Shown here: positions 1-8,278 of the stretch, in pieces
How positions within the stretch are numbered: the stretch's first letter is position 1
Layout of the letters: every line of letters begins with the position of its first letter
Assembly: GCF_002211285.1 (NCBI RefSeq)
Contig: NZ_LOKX01000034.1
Location: 1-64,000, forward strand
Source: Rhizobium sp. R635
GTDB lineage: Bacteria; Pseudomonadota; Alphaproteobacteria; Rhizobiales; Rhizobiaceae
Reading direction: 5' to 3'
DNA: 64,000 nt
The notes under the pieces: model-generated
What the model was told of the DNA's origin: nothing
The model's database searches: none
Seen by the model: only the letters and a program-made list of their open reading frames with translations
Made by a program: the position numbers and the translations under genes

Positions 1-80
1 TGGTGCGCGCCAATCTCATGCACCGACGCAGGATCGACCGCCTGTTGCGACCCGCCGGAAATCCACCAGCCAATCCACAA
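1..80 (-). CDS. Possible 5' end of an unidentified gene, cut by the window edge
   Basis: On the minus strand a TTG codon at 80-78 follows a GGAGG ribosome-binding site (89-93) by 8 nt and opens a frame that stays open to the window edge, about 26 codons. The residues are hydrophobic at first (MWIGWWISGG...) and could begin a membrane protein. Too little is present to name a family, and a chance open frame is quite possible. Confidence 0.25.
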   Translation of the reverse strand, partial: MWIGWWISGGSQQAVDPASVHEIGAH

Positions 81-395
81 CAGATGAGCCTCCAATGGTG
101 ACCAAATTTAAACCGGACACCAGTGGCCTTGTGCCGAGGATCTACTGCCCTATCCAACGGAGGCAGATGCTCGGCACAAGGCCGAGCATGACGAAGGAGG
201 GGGTGGCGATTTTTTCGCGGTCTGAAAGTCGCGGGCAGCAGCTTCGCTCTTTCCTGATATCGGCCCCTCCATCTTCCAGAGTGAAGCGTTCCGAAAACAG
301 ACTTATTTTGGAATCTAAAATCCCCGATAACAAAGATTTATAAGAGTATATGCTACCCCTATCCTCGCCTACTCATGGGCCAGGGGAACGCATAC
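81..395. other. Intergenic region with an imperfect palindrome
   Basis: No convincing gene is seen. It holds a 19-bp inverted repeat (125-143 and 165-183, one mismatch, arms reading GGCCTTGTGCCGAG...), a rhizobial-style intergenic palindrome. It also holds an AT-rich stretch (about 300-350) that probably includes the promoter of the small secreted protein starting at 396. The motif TGACCAAATTTAAACCGGA (99-117) recurs almost unchanged at 49943-49962, upstream of another small secreted protein. Confidence 0.5.
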
Positions 396-737
396 ATGAA
401 ATCGAAAGTATTGGGATCTATCGCACTTGCGGCCGCGATCGTCTCTGCCTCCGCCGTATCGTCGCATGCCGAAGATCTGAAGTTCCAGCTCACCAACGGC
501 ACCAATTCCGTGCTGACCCGTTTCTACAGCTCGCCGGCGGGCGTCGACAGTTGGGAAGAAGACGTGTTCGGCGAGGATGTTCTCAATCCAGGCGAGACTA
601 TGAACATCACCATCGCCGACGGCCGCACCGTCTGCAAATACGATATGCGTTTCGAATTCGACGAAAACTCGAATCTCGACACCACCGAAGACACGCAGGA
701 CCTTTGCGAACTCGGCAGCTACACCATCCACGAATAA
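396..737 (+). CDS. Small secreted protein of unknown function
   Basis: A 113-residue protein. The ATG at 396 is preferred over the one at 375 because AGGGGAA lies just upstream and it places a textbook signal peptide at the N-terminus (MKSKVLGSIALAAAIVSASA, then cleavage near SSHA/ED). The mature part is acidic, about 90 residues, with two cysteines (in TVCKYD and DLCELG) that could form a disulfide in the periplasm. I do not recognise the family. A strong terminator follows directly, so it is probably monocistronic. Confidence 0.8.
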   Translation: MKSKVLGSIALAAAIVSASAVSSHAEDLKFQLTNGTNSVLTRFYSSPAGVDSWEEDVFGEDVLNPGETMNITIADGRTVCKYDMRFEFDENSNLDTTEDTQDLCELGSYTIHE

Positions 738-749
738 GCAGCCTTCTCC

Positions 750-788
750 AAAGCCTGCCTTCGCTTCGTCCGCGAAGGCGGGCTTTTC
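750..788 (+). terminator. Rho-independent terminator of the small secreted gene
   Basis: A 15-bp stem (750-764 with 772-786, one G-U pair) with a 7-nt loop ends in a TTTT run. It sits 12 nt after the stop codon at 737. Confidence 0.85.
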
Positions 789-888
789 ATTTCGCGTTAC
801 ATCGGCGCTTGTCACCCCGCCCGCCTCCGCGTATCAGCGGATGGAAGCGTCCTGTTGATCAGCGGCGCTCCGATATCGGGAGGATCAG

Positions 889-1812
889 GTGAGCGGAAGA
901 CGGTTTCTATCGATCGGTGAATGCATGGTGGAGCTCTCGCAGACAGGTGACGGCCTGCTGCGCAAAGGCTTCGCCGGCGATACGTTCAACACCGCCTGGT
1001 ATGCCCGCGCCTGCCTTGGCCCCGACTGGTCGGTCGATTATTTCACGGCTCTCGGCGACGACGCCATGTCGGACGAGATGGCGGCCTTCATTGCAAAGGC
1101 GGGGATCGGCACCAGCCTCATCCGCCGCATCAAGGGCAAGACCCCCGGCCTCTATATGATCAACCTGAAGAACGGCGAACGCTCCTTCAGCTACTGGCGC
1201 GACAGTTCCGCCGCCCGCAGCCTCGCCGCCGATCCCGACCGGCTGCGCGAGGCGGTGGAAAGCGCCGACCTCGTCTATTTCTCCGGCATCACCCTTGCCA
1301 TCTTGCCCCAGGAGGATGCCGCGACGCTGCTGGCGGAGGTCCGCCGCGCCAAGGCGGCCGGCAAGCTCGTGGTCTTCGATCCGAACATCCGTCCGCGCCT
1401 GTGGTCCAGCTACGATATAATGCATGCGACGATCAGCGAGGGCGCCCGCTCCTCCGTGCTCGTCATGCCGAGCTTCGACGACGAGGCCGCCCATTTCGGC
1501 GACGATTCGATCGAGGCGACGATCCAGCGCTATCTCGCGCTCGGCGCCATCCATGTCGTCGTCAAGAACGGCGCGGACGGCGTCAGATTGAATTTTGCTG
1601 GCGATGAGACCTTCGTTCCGGCCGAAAAGGTCGAGACGGTGGTCGATACGACAAGCGCCGGCGACAGTTTCAACGGCGCCTTCCTCGCCCACTATCTGGA
1701 AACCGGCGATGCACCCGACGCCGCCCGCTTTGCGGCACGCGTCGCAGCCCGTGTCGTCAGTGAACACGGCGCATTGGTCGTCAAGGAAAAGCTTGGTTTG
1801 AACGTCGGCTAG
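889..1812 (+). CDS. kdgK: 2-keto-3-deoxygluconate kinase (PfkB family)
   Basis: A 307-residue PfkB/ribokinase-family sugar kinase, predicted to phosphorylate 2-keto-3-deoxygluconate to KDPG in hexuronate/Entner-Doudoroff catabolism in the cytoplasm. The N-terminal substrate region (GDTFNTAWYARACLG) is typical of KdgK, and the C-terminal PfkB signature DTTSAGDSFNGAF contains the catalytic base (Asp259). The start is GTG, supported by GGGAGGATCAG upstream. No KdgA aldolase or uronate genes are adjacent. Other PfkB sugar kinases cannot be fully excluded, but this N-terminal region favours KDG kinase. Confidence 0.88.
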   Translation: MSGRRFLSIGECMVELSQTGDGLLRKGFAGDTFNTAWYARACLGPDWSVDYFTALGDDAMSDEMAAFIAKAGIGTSLIRRIKGKTPGLYMINLKNGERSFSYWRDSSAARSLAADPDRLREAVESADLVYFSGITLAILPQEDAATLLAEVRRAKAAGKLVVFDPNIRPRLWSSYDIMHATISEGARSSVLVMPSFDDEAAHFGDDSIEATIQRYLALGAIHVVVKNGADGVRLNFAGDETFVPAEKVETVVDTTSAGDSFNGAFLAHYLETGDAPDAARFAARVAARVVSEHGALVVKEKLGLNVG

Positions 1813-1818
1813 AACGCG

Positions 1819-1838
1819 GTGCGTCCTTTCGGACGCAC
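1819..1838. terminator. Stem-loop after kdgK
   Basis: A perfect 8-bp stem GTGCGTCC/GGACGCAC with a TTTC loop begins 6 nt after the kdgK stop. There is no U-run, so it may be a weak terminator or an mRNA-stabilising hairpin. Confidence 0.4.
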
Positions 1839-1941
1839 AAAGCCCGATGCGCTAGACTCGCGCATGACGCCATATTCAAACGCCATGCGGGGGCGCTCCC
1901 CGCCTTGTCGGCATTTCCGCCCTCGGGAGCGAAAGTAGAGA

Positions 1942-2133
1942 TCAGGACTTCGTCGGCCGATCGGTCTCGCGAACCGCCTCGTCATGATACCAGCAGCTGT
2001 CGAGCGCGGCATCGCAGACATCGGCTGCCTCGCGCTCCATCATCCGGGCGCGTTCGAACCGGCTCACAGCCCGCGGCGGCTTGACGGGAAACTGGTAGAT
2101 CGTTGCGGATTCACGATGGAAACCGGTGGGCAT
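1942..2133 (-). CDS. DUF2735 family protein, divergent from glnII
   Basis: A 63-residue protein beginning MPTGFHRESATIYQFPV and containing SCWYHDEAVRE, features I associate with the small rhizobial DUF2735 family often found beside glnII. The ATG at 2133 has a good GGAGG site 8 nt upstream. A longer in-frame ATG at 2166 lacks this. The function is unknown. Its conserved position head-to-head with glnII suggests a link to nitrogen control, but that is inferred from context only. Confidence 0.8.
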   Translation of the reverse strand: MPTGFHRESATIYQFPVKPPRAVSRFERARMMEREAADVCDAALDSCWYHDEAVRETDRPTKS

Positions 2134-2565
2134 GAGATCGCCTCCATTCAGCTCTCGCATCAACATTCAGCACCGAAACCATAGCACAATGCACATAGTT
2201 TATGCAAATTGCACAAATTATATGCATAACCATGGTTGTGATTGATCGATATGCTGTCTACGTGAGAAGCGTCCGCCTATTTGTTCAACACTTCATCAGT
2301 TTAAGCTAACGCCCAAATTTTCATCCGGTTCCAAAGCGGAAAATCTCCTTTCTTCTTGATGAATCAGCCCTCGGCCGCACCATCGGGCCGCTTTCAAAGA
2401 CAGAAAAACACACACGCCGACCGGCTGATTCGGGATTTTTCCTTAACTGGGCGTCAAACTGGCACGCTACATGCATTAATAGGTGCATCCCCTGGCGGTC
2501 GGGTGCGTGCATGCGCCGAGATCGTCTCCGGATTTGCTCACCTTCGTAGCATTGAGAGAGTCACG
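2134..2565. promoter_or_regulatory. Divergent regulatory region between DUF2735 and glnII
   Basis: This 430-bp AT-rich region holds no convincing gene. It contains repeated TGCA/ATGCA-type words around 2185-2230 that could be part of NtrC enhancer sites, and the sigma-54 promoter of glnII listed separately. The long distance between promoter and gene leaves about 90 nt of 5' leader. Confidence 0.5.
2460..2475 (+). promoter_or_regulatory. Sigma-54 (-24/-12) promoter of glnII
   Basis: TGGCACGCTACATGCA matches the RpoN consensus TGGCACG-N4-TTGCA with one mismatch and correct GG/GC spacing. It lies about 90 nt upstream of the glnII ATG. In rhizobia glnII is known to be activated by NtrC with RpoN under nitrogen limitation, which fits. 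Confidence 0.85.
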
Positions 2566-3606
2566 ATGACAAAATTTAAGCTCGAGTATATTTGGCTCGA
2601 TGGTTACACTCCGGTCCCGAACCTGCGCGGCAAGACGCAGATCAAGGAATTCGACGCATTCCCGACGCTGGAACAGCTTCCGCTCTGGGGCTTTGACGGC
2701 TCCTCGACGCAGCAGGCCGAAGGCCGCAGCTCCGATTGCGTGCTGAAGCCCGTCGCCATCTATCCCGATCCGGCCCGCACCAACGGCGCGCTCGTGATGT
2801 GCGAAGTCATGATGCCCGATGGCGTCACGCCGCACCCGAGCAACGCCCGCGCCACCATTCTCGACGACGAAGATGCATGGTTCGGCTTCGAGCAGGAATA
2901 TTTCTTCTATCAGAACGGCCGTCCGCTCGGCTTCCCCGAGCAGGGTTATCCGGCTCCGCAGGGCCCCTACTACACCGGCGTCGGCTATTCGAACGTTGGT
3001 GACGTCGCCCGCGAAATCGTCGAAGAGCATCTCGATCTCTGCCTTGCTGCCGGCATCAACCACGAAGGCATCAATGCCGAGGTGGCCAAGGGCCAGTGGG
3101 AATTCCAGATTTTCGGCAAGGGCTCCAAGAAGGCCGCCGACCAGATCTGGATGGCGCGCTACCTGCTGCAGCGCCTGACTGAAAAGTACGGCATCGACAT
3201 CGAGTACCACTGCAAGCCGCTCGGCGACACCGACTGGAACGGTTCGGGCATGCACTGCAACTTCTCGACCAAGTACATGCGCGAAGTCGGCGGCAAGGCC
3301 TATTTCGAAGCGCTGATGGCGCAGTTCGAAAAGAACCTGATGGACCACATCAACGTCTACGGCCCCGACAACGACAAGCGCCTGACCGGCAAGCACGAGA
3401 CGGCTCCGTGGAACAAGTTCTCCTACGGCGTTGCCGACCGTGGCGCTTCGATCCGCGTCCCGCATTCCTTCGTCAAGAACGACTACAAGGGCTATCTGGA
3501 AGATCGCCGCCCGAACTCGCAGGGCTGCCCCTACCAGATCGCTTCGCAGGTTCTGAAGACGATCTCGGAAGTTCCGCTCGCCGGTTCCGCTTCCGCTGCC
3601 GCCTAA
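2566..3606 (+). CDS. glnII: Glutamine synthetase type II (GSII)
   Basis: A 346-residue eukaryote-like glutamine synthetase, making glutamine from glutamate, ammonia and ATP in the cytoplasm. It starts MTKFKLEYIWLDGYTPVPNL, as expected for rhizobial GSII, and contains LWGFDGSST and NGSGMHCNFSTK, the active-site signatures of the family. GSII enzymes lack the adenylylation tyrosine loop of GSI, so control is mainly transcriptional, consistent with the sigma-54 promoter. An upstream-extended frame (from 2356) is not used because the GSII N-terminus and a GAGAGAG site fix the start at 2566. Confidence 0.97.
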   Translation: MTKFKLEYIWLDGYTPVPNLRGKTQIKEFDAFPTLEQLPLWGFDGSSTQQAEGRSSDCVLKPVAIYPDPARTNGALVMCEVMMPDGVTPHPSNARATILDDEDAWFGFEQEYFFYQNGRPLGFPEQGYPAPQGPYYTGVGYSNVGDVAREIVEEHLDLCLAAGINHEGINAEVAKGQWEFQIFGKGSKKAADQIWMARYLLQRLTEKYGIDIEYHCKPLGDTDWNGSGMHCNFSTKYMREVGGKAYFEALMAQFEKNLMDHINVYGPDNDKRLTGKHETAPWNKFSYGVADRGASIRVPHSFVKNDYKGYLEDRRPNSQGCPYQIASQVLKTISEVPLAGSASAAA

Positions 3607-3615
3607 CCTCCCAAG

Positions 3616-3650
3616 CGGCGCCGGTCCCCGACCGGCGCCGTCATTCTTTC
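3616..3650 (+). terminator. Terminator of glnII
   Basis: A perfect 11-bp GC-rich stem (3616-3626 with 3630-3640) with a CCC loop is followed by TCATTCTTTCT. It lies 10 nt beyond the glnII stop. Confidence 0.8.
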
Positions 3651-3844
3651 TGCTTGAAAACTGCGATCGGCCGCTGACATATTCGCGGCGATCGAGCCGC
3701 TAAAAGCCTGAAAACACTGGCAAGCGGCTGTAATATTTCCATCATGGTCATGCCTCAAAATAGGCAAGCGGGAATCGCCGTTCCGGAACCCCGCTTTGGG
3801 GTTGAGCGTTGCCATATCACTGCAACGCGGATGGAAATCGTGAC

Positions 3845-5026
3845 ATGCTGCAACGTCCGGCAAACACTTACAGCGGCGAGAGCTGGGCCAATGCCGCCTC
3901 CGCCGGCAAACTGCCCGAACGGCTGGTAATCGTTACCGACGCCTGGCATCCGCAGGTCAACGGCGTCGTGCGCTCGATCGAAAACACCAATCGCGAGCTG
4001 GCGAAGATGGGCGTCGAGGTGTCGATGGTGACGCCCGAGCGCTTCAACAGCATCCCCTGCCCGACCTATCCCGAAATCCGCCTGTCGATCGCCGGCTATC
4101 GCCGCATCGCCCGCGAGATCGAAAAGCACAATCCCTCCTACGTGCATATCGCCACCGAAGGCCCGCTCGGGCTGACCGCTCGCCGCTGGTGCCTGAAGAA
4201 CCGTATGCCGTTTTCGACGAGCTACCACACGCGTTTCCCGGAATATGTCGCGGCGCGCCTGCCGATCCCGAAGAGCTGGCTCTATTCCTTCGTTCGCTGG
4301 TTCCACAATGGCGGCGCCGGCTGCATGGTGGCGACGCCGAGCCTTGCGCGCGAACTGTCGGAAAAGGGCATCCGCAATCTCATGCCCTGGAGCCGCGGCA
4401 TCGACGCCACGCAGTTCCGCCCGATGGCGCTGGAGGAAAAACCCTTCGGCCTGCCGCGCCCGATCTTCATGACCGTCGGCCGCGTGGCGCTCGAAAAGAA
4501 CCTGCCGGCCTTCCTCGATCTCGATCTGCCGGGCTCGAAGGTCGTCGTCGGCGACGGCCCGGCGCGTGCCGAGCTCGAAAAGCAATATCCCCAAGTCTTC
4601 TTCGCCGGCGTGAAGTTCGGCGAGGAACTGGCGCAGGCCTATGCCCAGGCTGACGTCTTCGTCTTTCCCTCGCTCACCGACACTTTCGGCAACACCATCC
4701 TCGAAGCGCTGGCATCGGGCGTGCCGGTCGCCGCCTATCCGGTGACCGGCCCCCTCGACATCATCGGCGAAGACAGCGAGGTCGGCGCGCTCGACACGGA
4801 CCTTCGCGCCGCCTGCCTTGCCGCCCTCTCCGCTTCGCGCGAAAAGGCGCATGCGCTCGCCATGCAATATTCCTGGGAAGCGGCGACGCTGCAGTTCATC
4901 AACAACATCCGCGCCGCAAACGGCGTGATCACGCCGAAATGGAAGAAGGCCTGGCAATTCGCCAAGTCGCTTCCAAGAAGCAGAAAGCCCGGCGAAACCG
5001 CCGGGCCTGTCCCGTCTGGGGACTGA
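3845..5026 (+). CDS. GT4-family glycosyltransferase
   Basis: A 393-residue GT-B fold glycosyltransferase. It has the N-terminal DAWHPQVNGVVRS motif typical of the sulfoquinovosyl/mannosyl/glucuronosyl lipid-type GT4 enzymes and a C-terminal nucleotide-sugar site (MTVGRVALEKN, then FPSLTDTFGNTILEALASG with the E-x7-E pattern). It probably adds a sugar to a diacylglycerol or another lipid at the membrane. From memory it resembles the Agrobacterium glycolipid synthase Agt, but the donor and acceptor cannot be read from sequence. The ATG at 3845 has a GGAAA site, and the upstream TTG at 3809 is less likely. A hairpin (CCCGGCG/CGCCGGG, 4988-5005) lies in the last codons. Confidence 0.8.
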   Translation: MLQRPANTYSGESWANAASAGKLPERLVIVTDAWHPQVNGVVRSIENTNRELAKMGVEVSMVTPERFNSIPCPTYPEIRLSIAGYRRIAREIEKHNPSYVHIATEGPLGLTARRWCLKNRMPFSTSYHTRFPEYVAARLPIPKSWLYSFVRWFHNGGAGCMVATPSLARELSEKGIRNLMPWSRGIDATQFRPMALEEKPFGLPRPIFMTVGRVALEKNLPAFLDLDLPGSKVVVGDGPARAELEKQYPQVFFAGVKFGEELAQAYAQADVFVFPSLTDTFGNTILEALASGVPVAAYPVTGPLDIIGEDSEVGALDTDLRAACLAALSASREKAHALAMQYSWEAATLQFINNIRAANGVITPKWKKAWQFAKSLPRSRKPGETAGPVPSGD

Positions 5027-5088
5027 TTGCGCTTGCGAGATTTTCGCGGCTTAGCCGCTGAGATCACGATAAACGTGGCGGTGCTTGG

Positions 5089-5289
5089 CCCCCCTCTGCC
5101 CTGCCGGGCATCTCCCCCACAAGGGTGGAGATCGGCAAGAAGCCATGCCTCGCCCCAATTTTACGATCCACGTGACGGCCAGTTGTTTGGGGAAGCCATC
5201 ACGTCCAGCCAATCTCCCTCCTTGTGGGGGGTCCGAAGGACGGGTCGAGACCCGTGGCTCGACCCCGGGCCGGGCAGGGCAGAGGGGGG
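5089..5289. repeat. Mosaic palindromic intergenic element A
   Basis: A 200-bp element bounded by a perfect 17-bp inverted repeat (5089-5105 and 5273-5289; CCCCCCTCTGCCCTGCC). Inner arms pair partly (5111-5125 with 5213-5230). The right half (5226-5265, ...GTCCGAAGGACGGG...) is shared with the element at 9295-9506. It fills the intergenic stretch between two convergent genes (GT4 and der). It resembles the intergenic mosaic elements described in rhizobia, but assignment to a named class is inference. Confidence 0.75.
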
Positions 5290-5347
5290 TGGCCACACGA
5301 CGGCGCAACAATGCCGCGCAAGCCCCCCAACCAGCGCCCCTTAAACC

Positions 5348-6769
5348 CTACGTCCGCCTCTTCTTGCCTTCGAACGGATTATCCGGCGAGCGGAAATGGA
5401 TGCGGATCGGCACGCTCGGCATGTCGAAATCGTTGCGCAGCCCGTTGATCAGGTAGCGCGTATAGGATTCCGGCAGCGCGTCCGAGCGGGTGCAGGAGAT
5501 CATGAAGGCGGGCGGGCGGGCCTTGACCTGCGTCATGTATTTCAGCTTGATCCGGCGGCCGGAAACGGCCGGTGGCGGATGCTGGATCTGCTGTGTCTCC
5601 AGCCAGCGGTTGAGCCGCGCCGTCGAGATGCGCTTGTTCCAGACCCTGTCCGTGTCGATGATCGACTGCATCAGCTTGTCGAGGCCCCAGCCGGTCTGGC
5701 CGGAGATCGGCACGGCGCGGATGCCGCGCGCCTGCGGCAGCAGCCGGTCGGTCTTTTCGCGCAGATCCGCAAGCACCGCCTGCCGGTCTTCGATCATATC
5801 CCACTTGTTGAAGGCAAGAACGGCCGCGCGGCCCTCGCGCAGCACCAGGTCGACGATCTGCAGGTCCTGCTTCTCGAAAGGGATCGTCGCGTCGAAGACG
5901 ATCACGACGGTTTCGGCGAAGCGGATGGCGCGCAGCGCATCGGCGACGGAAAGCTTCTCCAGCTTCTCTGTCACCCGCGCCTTGCGGCGCATGCCCGCCG
6001 TATCGAACATCTTGATGGTGCGGCCGCGCCAATCCCATTCGACCGAGATGGAATCGCGGGTGATGCCCGCCTCCGGCCCGGTCAGCAGCCGGTCCTCGCC
6101 GAGGAAACGGTTGATCAGCGTCGACTTACCGGCATTAGGACGCCCGACGATCGCCACTCGGAGCGGCTTGGTCTCGTCATAGGCGGGCTCTTCATCCTCG
6201 TCCTCACCCTCACCAGCCGTATCGGAAACGTCGACGTCGGTGACGGCAACATCCTCCTTCGCATAGGCCCGGTCCTTGCCGATCGCCTCGACGATCGCGT
6301 CGCGCAGATCGAGCATGCCCTGCCCGTGCTCGGCCGAGATCGGCGTCGGCTCGCCGAGGCCGAGCGTATAGGCGTCGTAGAAGCCGCTGTCGGAGCCGCG
6401 CGCTTCGGATTTGTTGGCGACGAGCACCACCGGCTTGCCGCGCCGGCGCAGCATTTCGGCAAGCGCGGTGTCGACAGGCGTCAGGCCGTTCTTGGCATCG
6501 ACGACGAAGAGCGAAAGATCGGCCTCGTCGATCGCTGCTTCCGTCTGGGCGCGCATGCGGCCCTGCAGGCTTTCTTCATCGGCCTCTTCGAGACCGGCCG
6601 TGTCGATGATCGTGAAGGTCAGACCCATCAGCCGCGCATCGCCCGGCCGGCGGTCACGCGTCACCCCAGGCGTATCGTCGACCAGCGCCAGCTTCTTCCC
6701 GACAAGGCGGTTGAAAAGCGTCGACTTGCCGACATTCGGACGACCGACGATCGCGACCGTGAAACTCAT
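5348..6769 (-). CDS. der: Ribosome-associated GTPase Der (EngA)
   Basis: A 473-residue protein with two tandem Era-like GTPase domains and a C-terminal KH-like domain, needed for 50S ribosome assembly. Domain 1 has GRPNVGKST (residues 9-17), DTAGLEE and NKSE. Domain 2 has GRPNAGKST (about 208), DTAGMRRK and NKWD. An acidic linker (about 190-200) separates them. The length is usual. It lies 15 bp downstream of the YfgM-like TPR gene and is surely co-transcribed with it. The basic C-terminus (FEGKKRRT) is typical. Confidence 0.97.
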   Translation of the reverse strand: MSFTVAIVGRPNVGKSTLFNRLVGKKLALVDDTPGVTRDRRPGDARLMGLTFTIIDTAGLEEADEESLQGRMRAQTEAAIDEADLSLFVVDAKNGLTPVDTALAEMLRRRGKPVVLVANKSEARGSDSGFYDAYTLGLGEPTPISAEHGQGMLDLRDAIVEAIGKDRAYAKEDVAVTDVDVSDTAGEGEDEDEEPAYDETKPLRVAIVGRPNAGKSTLINRFLGEDRLLTGPEAGITRDSISVEWDWRGRTIKMFDTAGMRRKARVTEKLEKLSVADALRAIRFAETVVIVFDATIPFEKQDLQIVDLVLREGRAAVLAFNKWDMIEDRQAVLADLREKTDRLLPQARGIRAVPISGQTGWGLDKLMQSIIDTDRVWNKRISTARLNRWLETQQIQHPPPAVSGRRIKLKYMTQVKARPPAFMISCTRSDALPESYTRYLINGLRNDFDMPSVPIRIHFRSPDNPFEGKKRRT

Positions 6770-6784
6770 TCTATTTCCTTAAGC

Positions 6785-7468
6785 TTAACCCTGCGCGGCG
6801 GGCGCCTTGCCGGATGCGGTAATGAGATCAAGCATCATATGGGCGCGATTGGCAACATTGCGCGGGCTGTCGGCGTCATCGGCGATCGACTGGAACCACT
6901 GGCGCGCCTGCGCCATGTTGCCGGCCTTATAGGCGGCAAGGCCGAGCGCTTCACGCGCCGAATGGCGGAAGGCGTTGCCCGGCACGGCCATTTCCTCGAT
7001 CGCCGCCGAAACCTGCTCGTAGGAGCCGTTTTCGATCAACAGCCAGCCGGCACGCATCTTGGCGGCATCGCGCACGGCGGCGGGAACGCCCTTGTCCTTG
7101 CCGATCTCGTTGAAGGCGGCAATCGCGGCGGCAGCATCGCCCTTGTGCGCCTGGACGGTCGCGGCCCGCATGCGCGCCAGCACCGGATAGGCGCCATGGC
7201 CTTCCTTCTCCAGCTTGTCGAGCGCGGCCAGCGCCTCGTCGTTCTTGTTCTCGTCGGCAAGCTTCATCGCCGCCAGGAACTGATCACCGGCGCCGGAAGA
7301 GCGGTTGTCGTCCCAATATTCATAGAGAACCTTGCCGGCGGTGCCGACGACGATCAGGATGGCGACGACGATGATATAGCGGCCGAAGCGGCGCCATGCG
7401 CCCTTCATCTGGTCGGACCGCAGTTCTTCATTGACTTCACGGATGAAGCTGTCGTCGTTGAATGCCAT
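6785..7468 (-). CDS. YfgM-like tetratricopeptide membrane protein
   Basis: A 227-residue protein with a short cytosolic N-terminus, one transmembrane segment (about residues 30-48, YIIVVAILIVVGTAGKVLY) and a periplasmic helical TPR-type domain, the architecture of the YfgM/TPR_21 family that accompanies the SecYEG translocon and periplasmic chaperones. GGAGACGAGA precedes the ATG. It sits directly upstream of der. In E. coli the order is yfgM-bamB-der, so this is the same neighbourhood with bamB absent between the two. Confidence 0.85.
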   Translation of the reverse strand: MAFNDDSFIREVNEELRSDQMKGAWRRFGRYIIVVAILIVVGTAGKVLYEYWDDNRSSGAGDQFLAAMKLADENKNDEALAALDKLEKEGHGAYPVLARMRAATVQAHKGDAAAAIAAFNEIGKDKGVPAAVRDAAKMRAGWLLIENGSYEQVSAAIEEMAVPGNAFRHSAREALGLAAYKAGNMAQARQWFQSIADDADSPRNVANRAHMMLDLITASGKAPAAQG

Positions 7469-7572
7469 TCTCGTCTCCGGCCGCGGAAATACCCAAACAC
7501 TATGCAGAATGCATATTTGTCGGGCCTTCTACCCCATTTTGCAGCCGTTGTAAGGGGGATGTGAAAGATTCA

Positions 7573-8157
7573 CTACATAACGAGCGGGGAAACTCCGATC
7601 AACCATTCGTGCAGCTTCCAGATGATCAGCGCCCAGGCGACGATGCCGATGACGACGGCATAGAGATCGTATTTCGCCGAGACGAATGGCCGGAGCGTGA
7701 TCTCGCCCGCCCGCTGCCGCCGTTTGAGCGAAATGCGCACGATCACGCCCCAGGCGAGGAAGGCAGCAAACAGCAGCACCGACGACATCTCGCCATTGGC
7801 AAGCAGATGCGCCAGCGCCCAGATCTTCACCGACAGCACCATCGGATGTTTCGTCTTCGTCGCGATATGCCCCGCCGGCAGCAGCGAGGCGACGAGACAG
7901 ATCATCGCGATCAGCATCAGCGTGATCGCGATATGCGCCGTCCAGACCGGCGGATTGTAGAGCATGCCGGTCACGGCTCGCGCCTGCCCGAAACCGTAGA
8001 TCAACAGGATCAGCGTGAGGATGCTCGCGACCGAATAGCCGGCCCGCCAGCCATTGTCGCCGAGGCGCGCGATCATCGAGCGGCGGAAGCCCGGAGCCAC
8101 CACCCGCACCAGATGCACCCCGAGAAAAAGTATGATTCCGACGATAAGCAGTGCCAT
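7573..8157 (-). CDS. nnrU: NnrU family integral membrane protein
   Basis: A 194-residue protein with about five to six transmembrane segments, starting MALLIVGIILFLGVHLVRVV and carrying HIATKTKHPMVLSVKIWALAHLLANGE-type residues (split over 860-780 of the complement) that are characteristic of the NnrU family. NnrU proteins were named from denitrification clusters in Rhodobacter and are related to isoprenoid/phospholipid methyltransferase-like membrane proteins. No denitrification genes are near here, so the role is open. The start at 8157 follows GGAAGGG. Confidence 0.85.
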   Translation of the reverse strand: MALLIVGIILFLGVHLVRVVAPGFRRSMIARLGDNGWRAGYSVASILTLILLIYGFGQARAVTGMLYNPPVWTAHIAITLMLIAMICLVASLLPAGHIATKTKHPMVLSVKIWALAHLLANGEMSSVLLFAAFLAWGVIVRISLKRRQRAGEITLRPFVSAKYDLYAVVIGIVAWALIIWKLHEWLIGVSPLVM

Positions 8158-8278
8158 TGCGCATCCCTTCCGTGCCGTTTGTCATGACTTAGAGCCTAGC
8201 GGGAAAAAATGCCAGCAAGACCGCAGCTTCGCCGCAATTCTATTGGAGGGAAACCGCGAACAAATTGTCGCGGTGCCC

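Noticed and set aside
2356-2565. N-terminal extension of GlnII
   Set aside because: The sigma-54 promoter lies inside it and GSII proteins start at MTKFKLEYIW, with an SD at that place.
5089-5289. Possible transcription terminator after the GT4 gene
   Set aside because: The palindrome is 200 bp with modules shared with other intergenic elements and no U-run, so it is a repeat. It may still stop transcription.
5396-7564. A 722-codon plus-strand frame opposite der and the YfgM-like gene
   Set aside because: It crosses two convincing minus-strand genes and has no domain.
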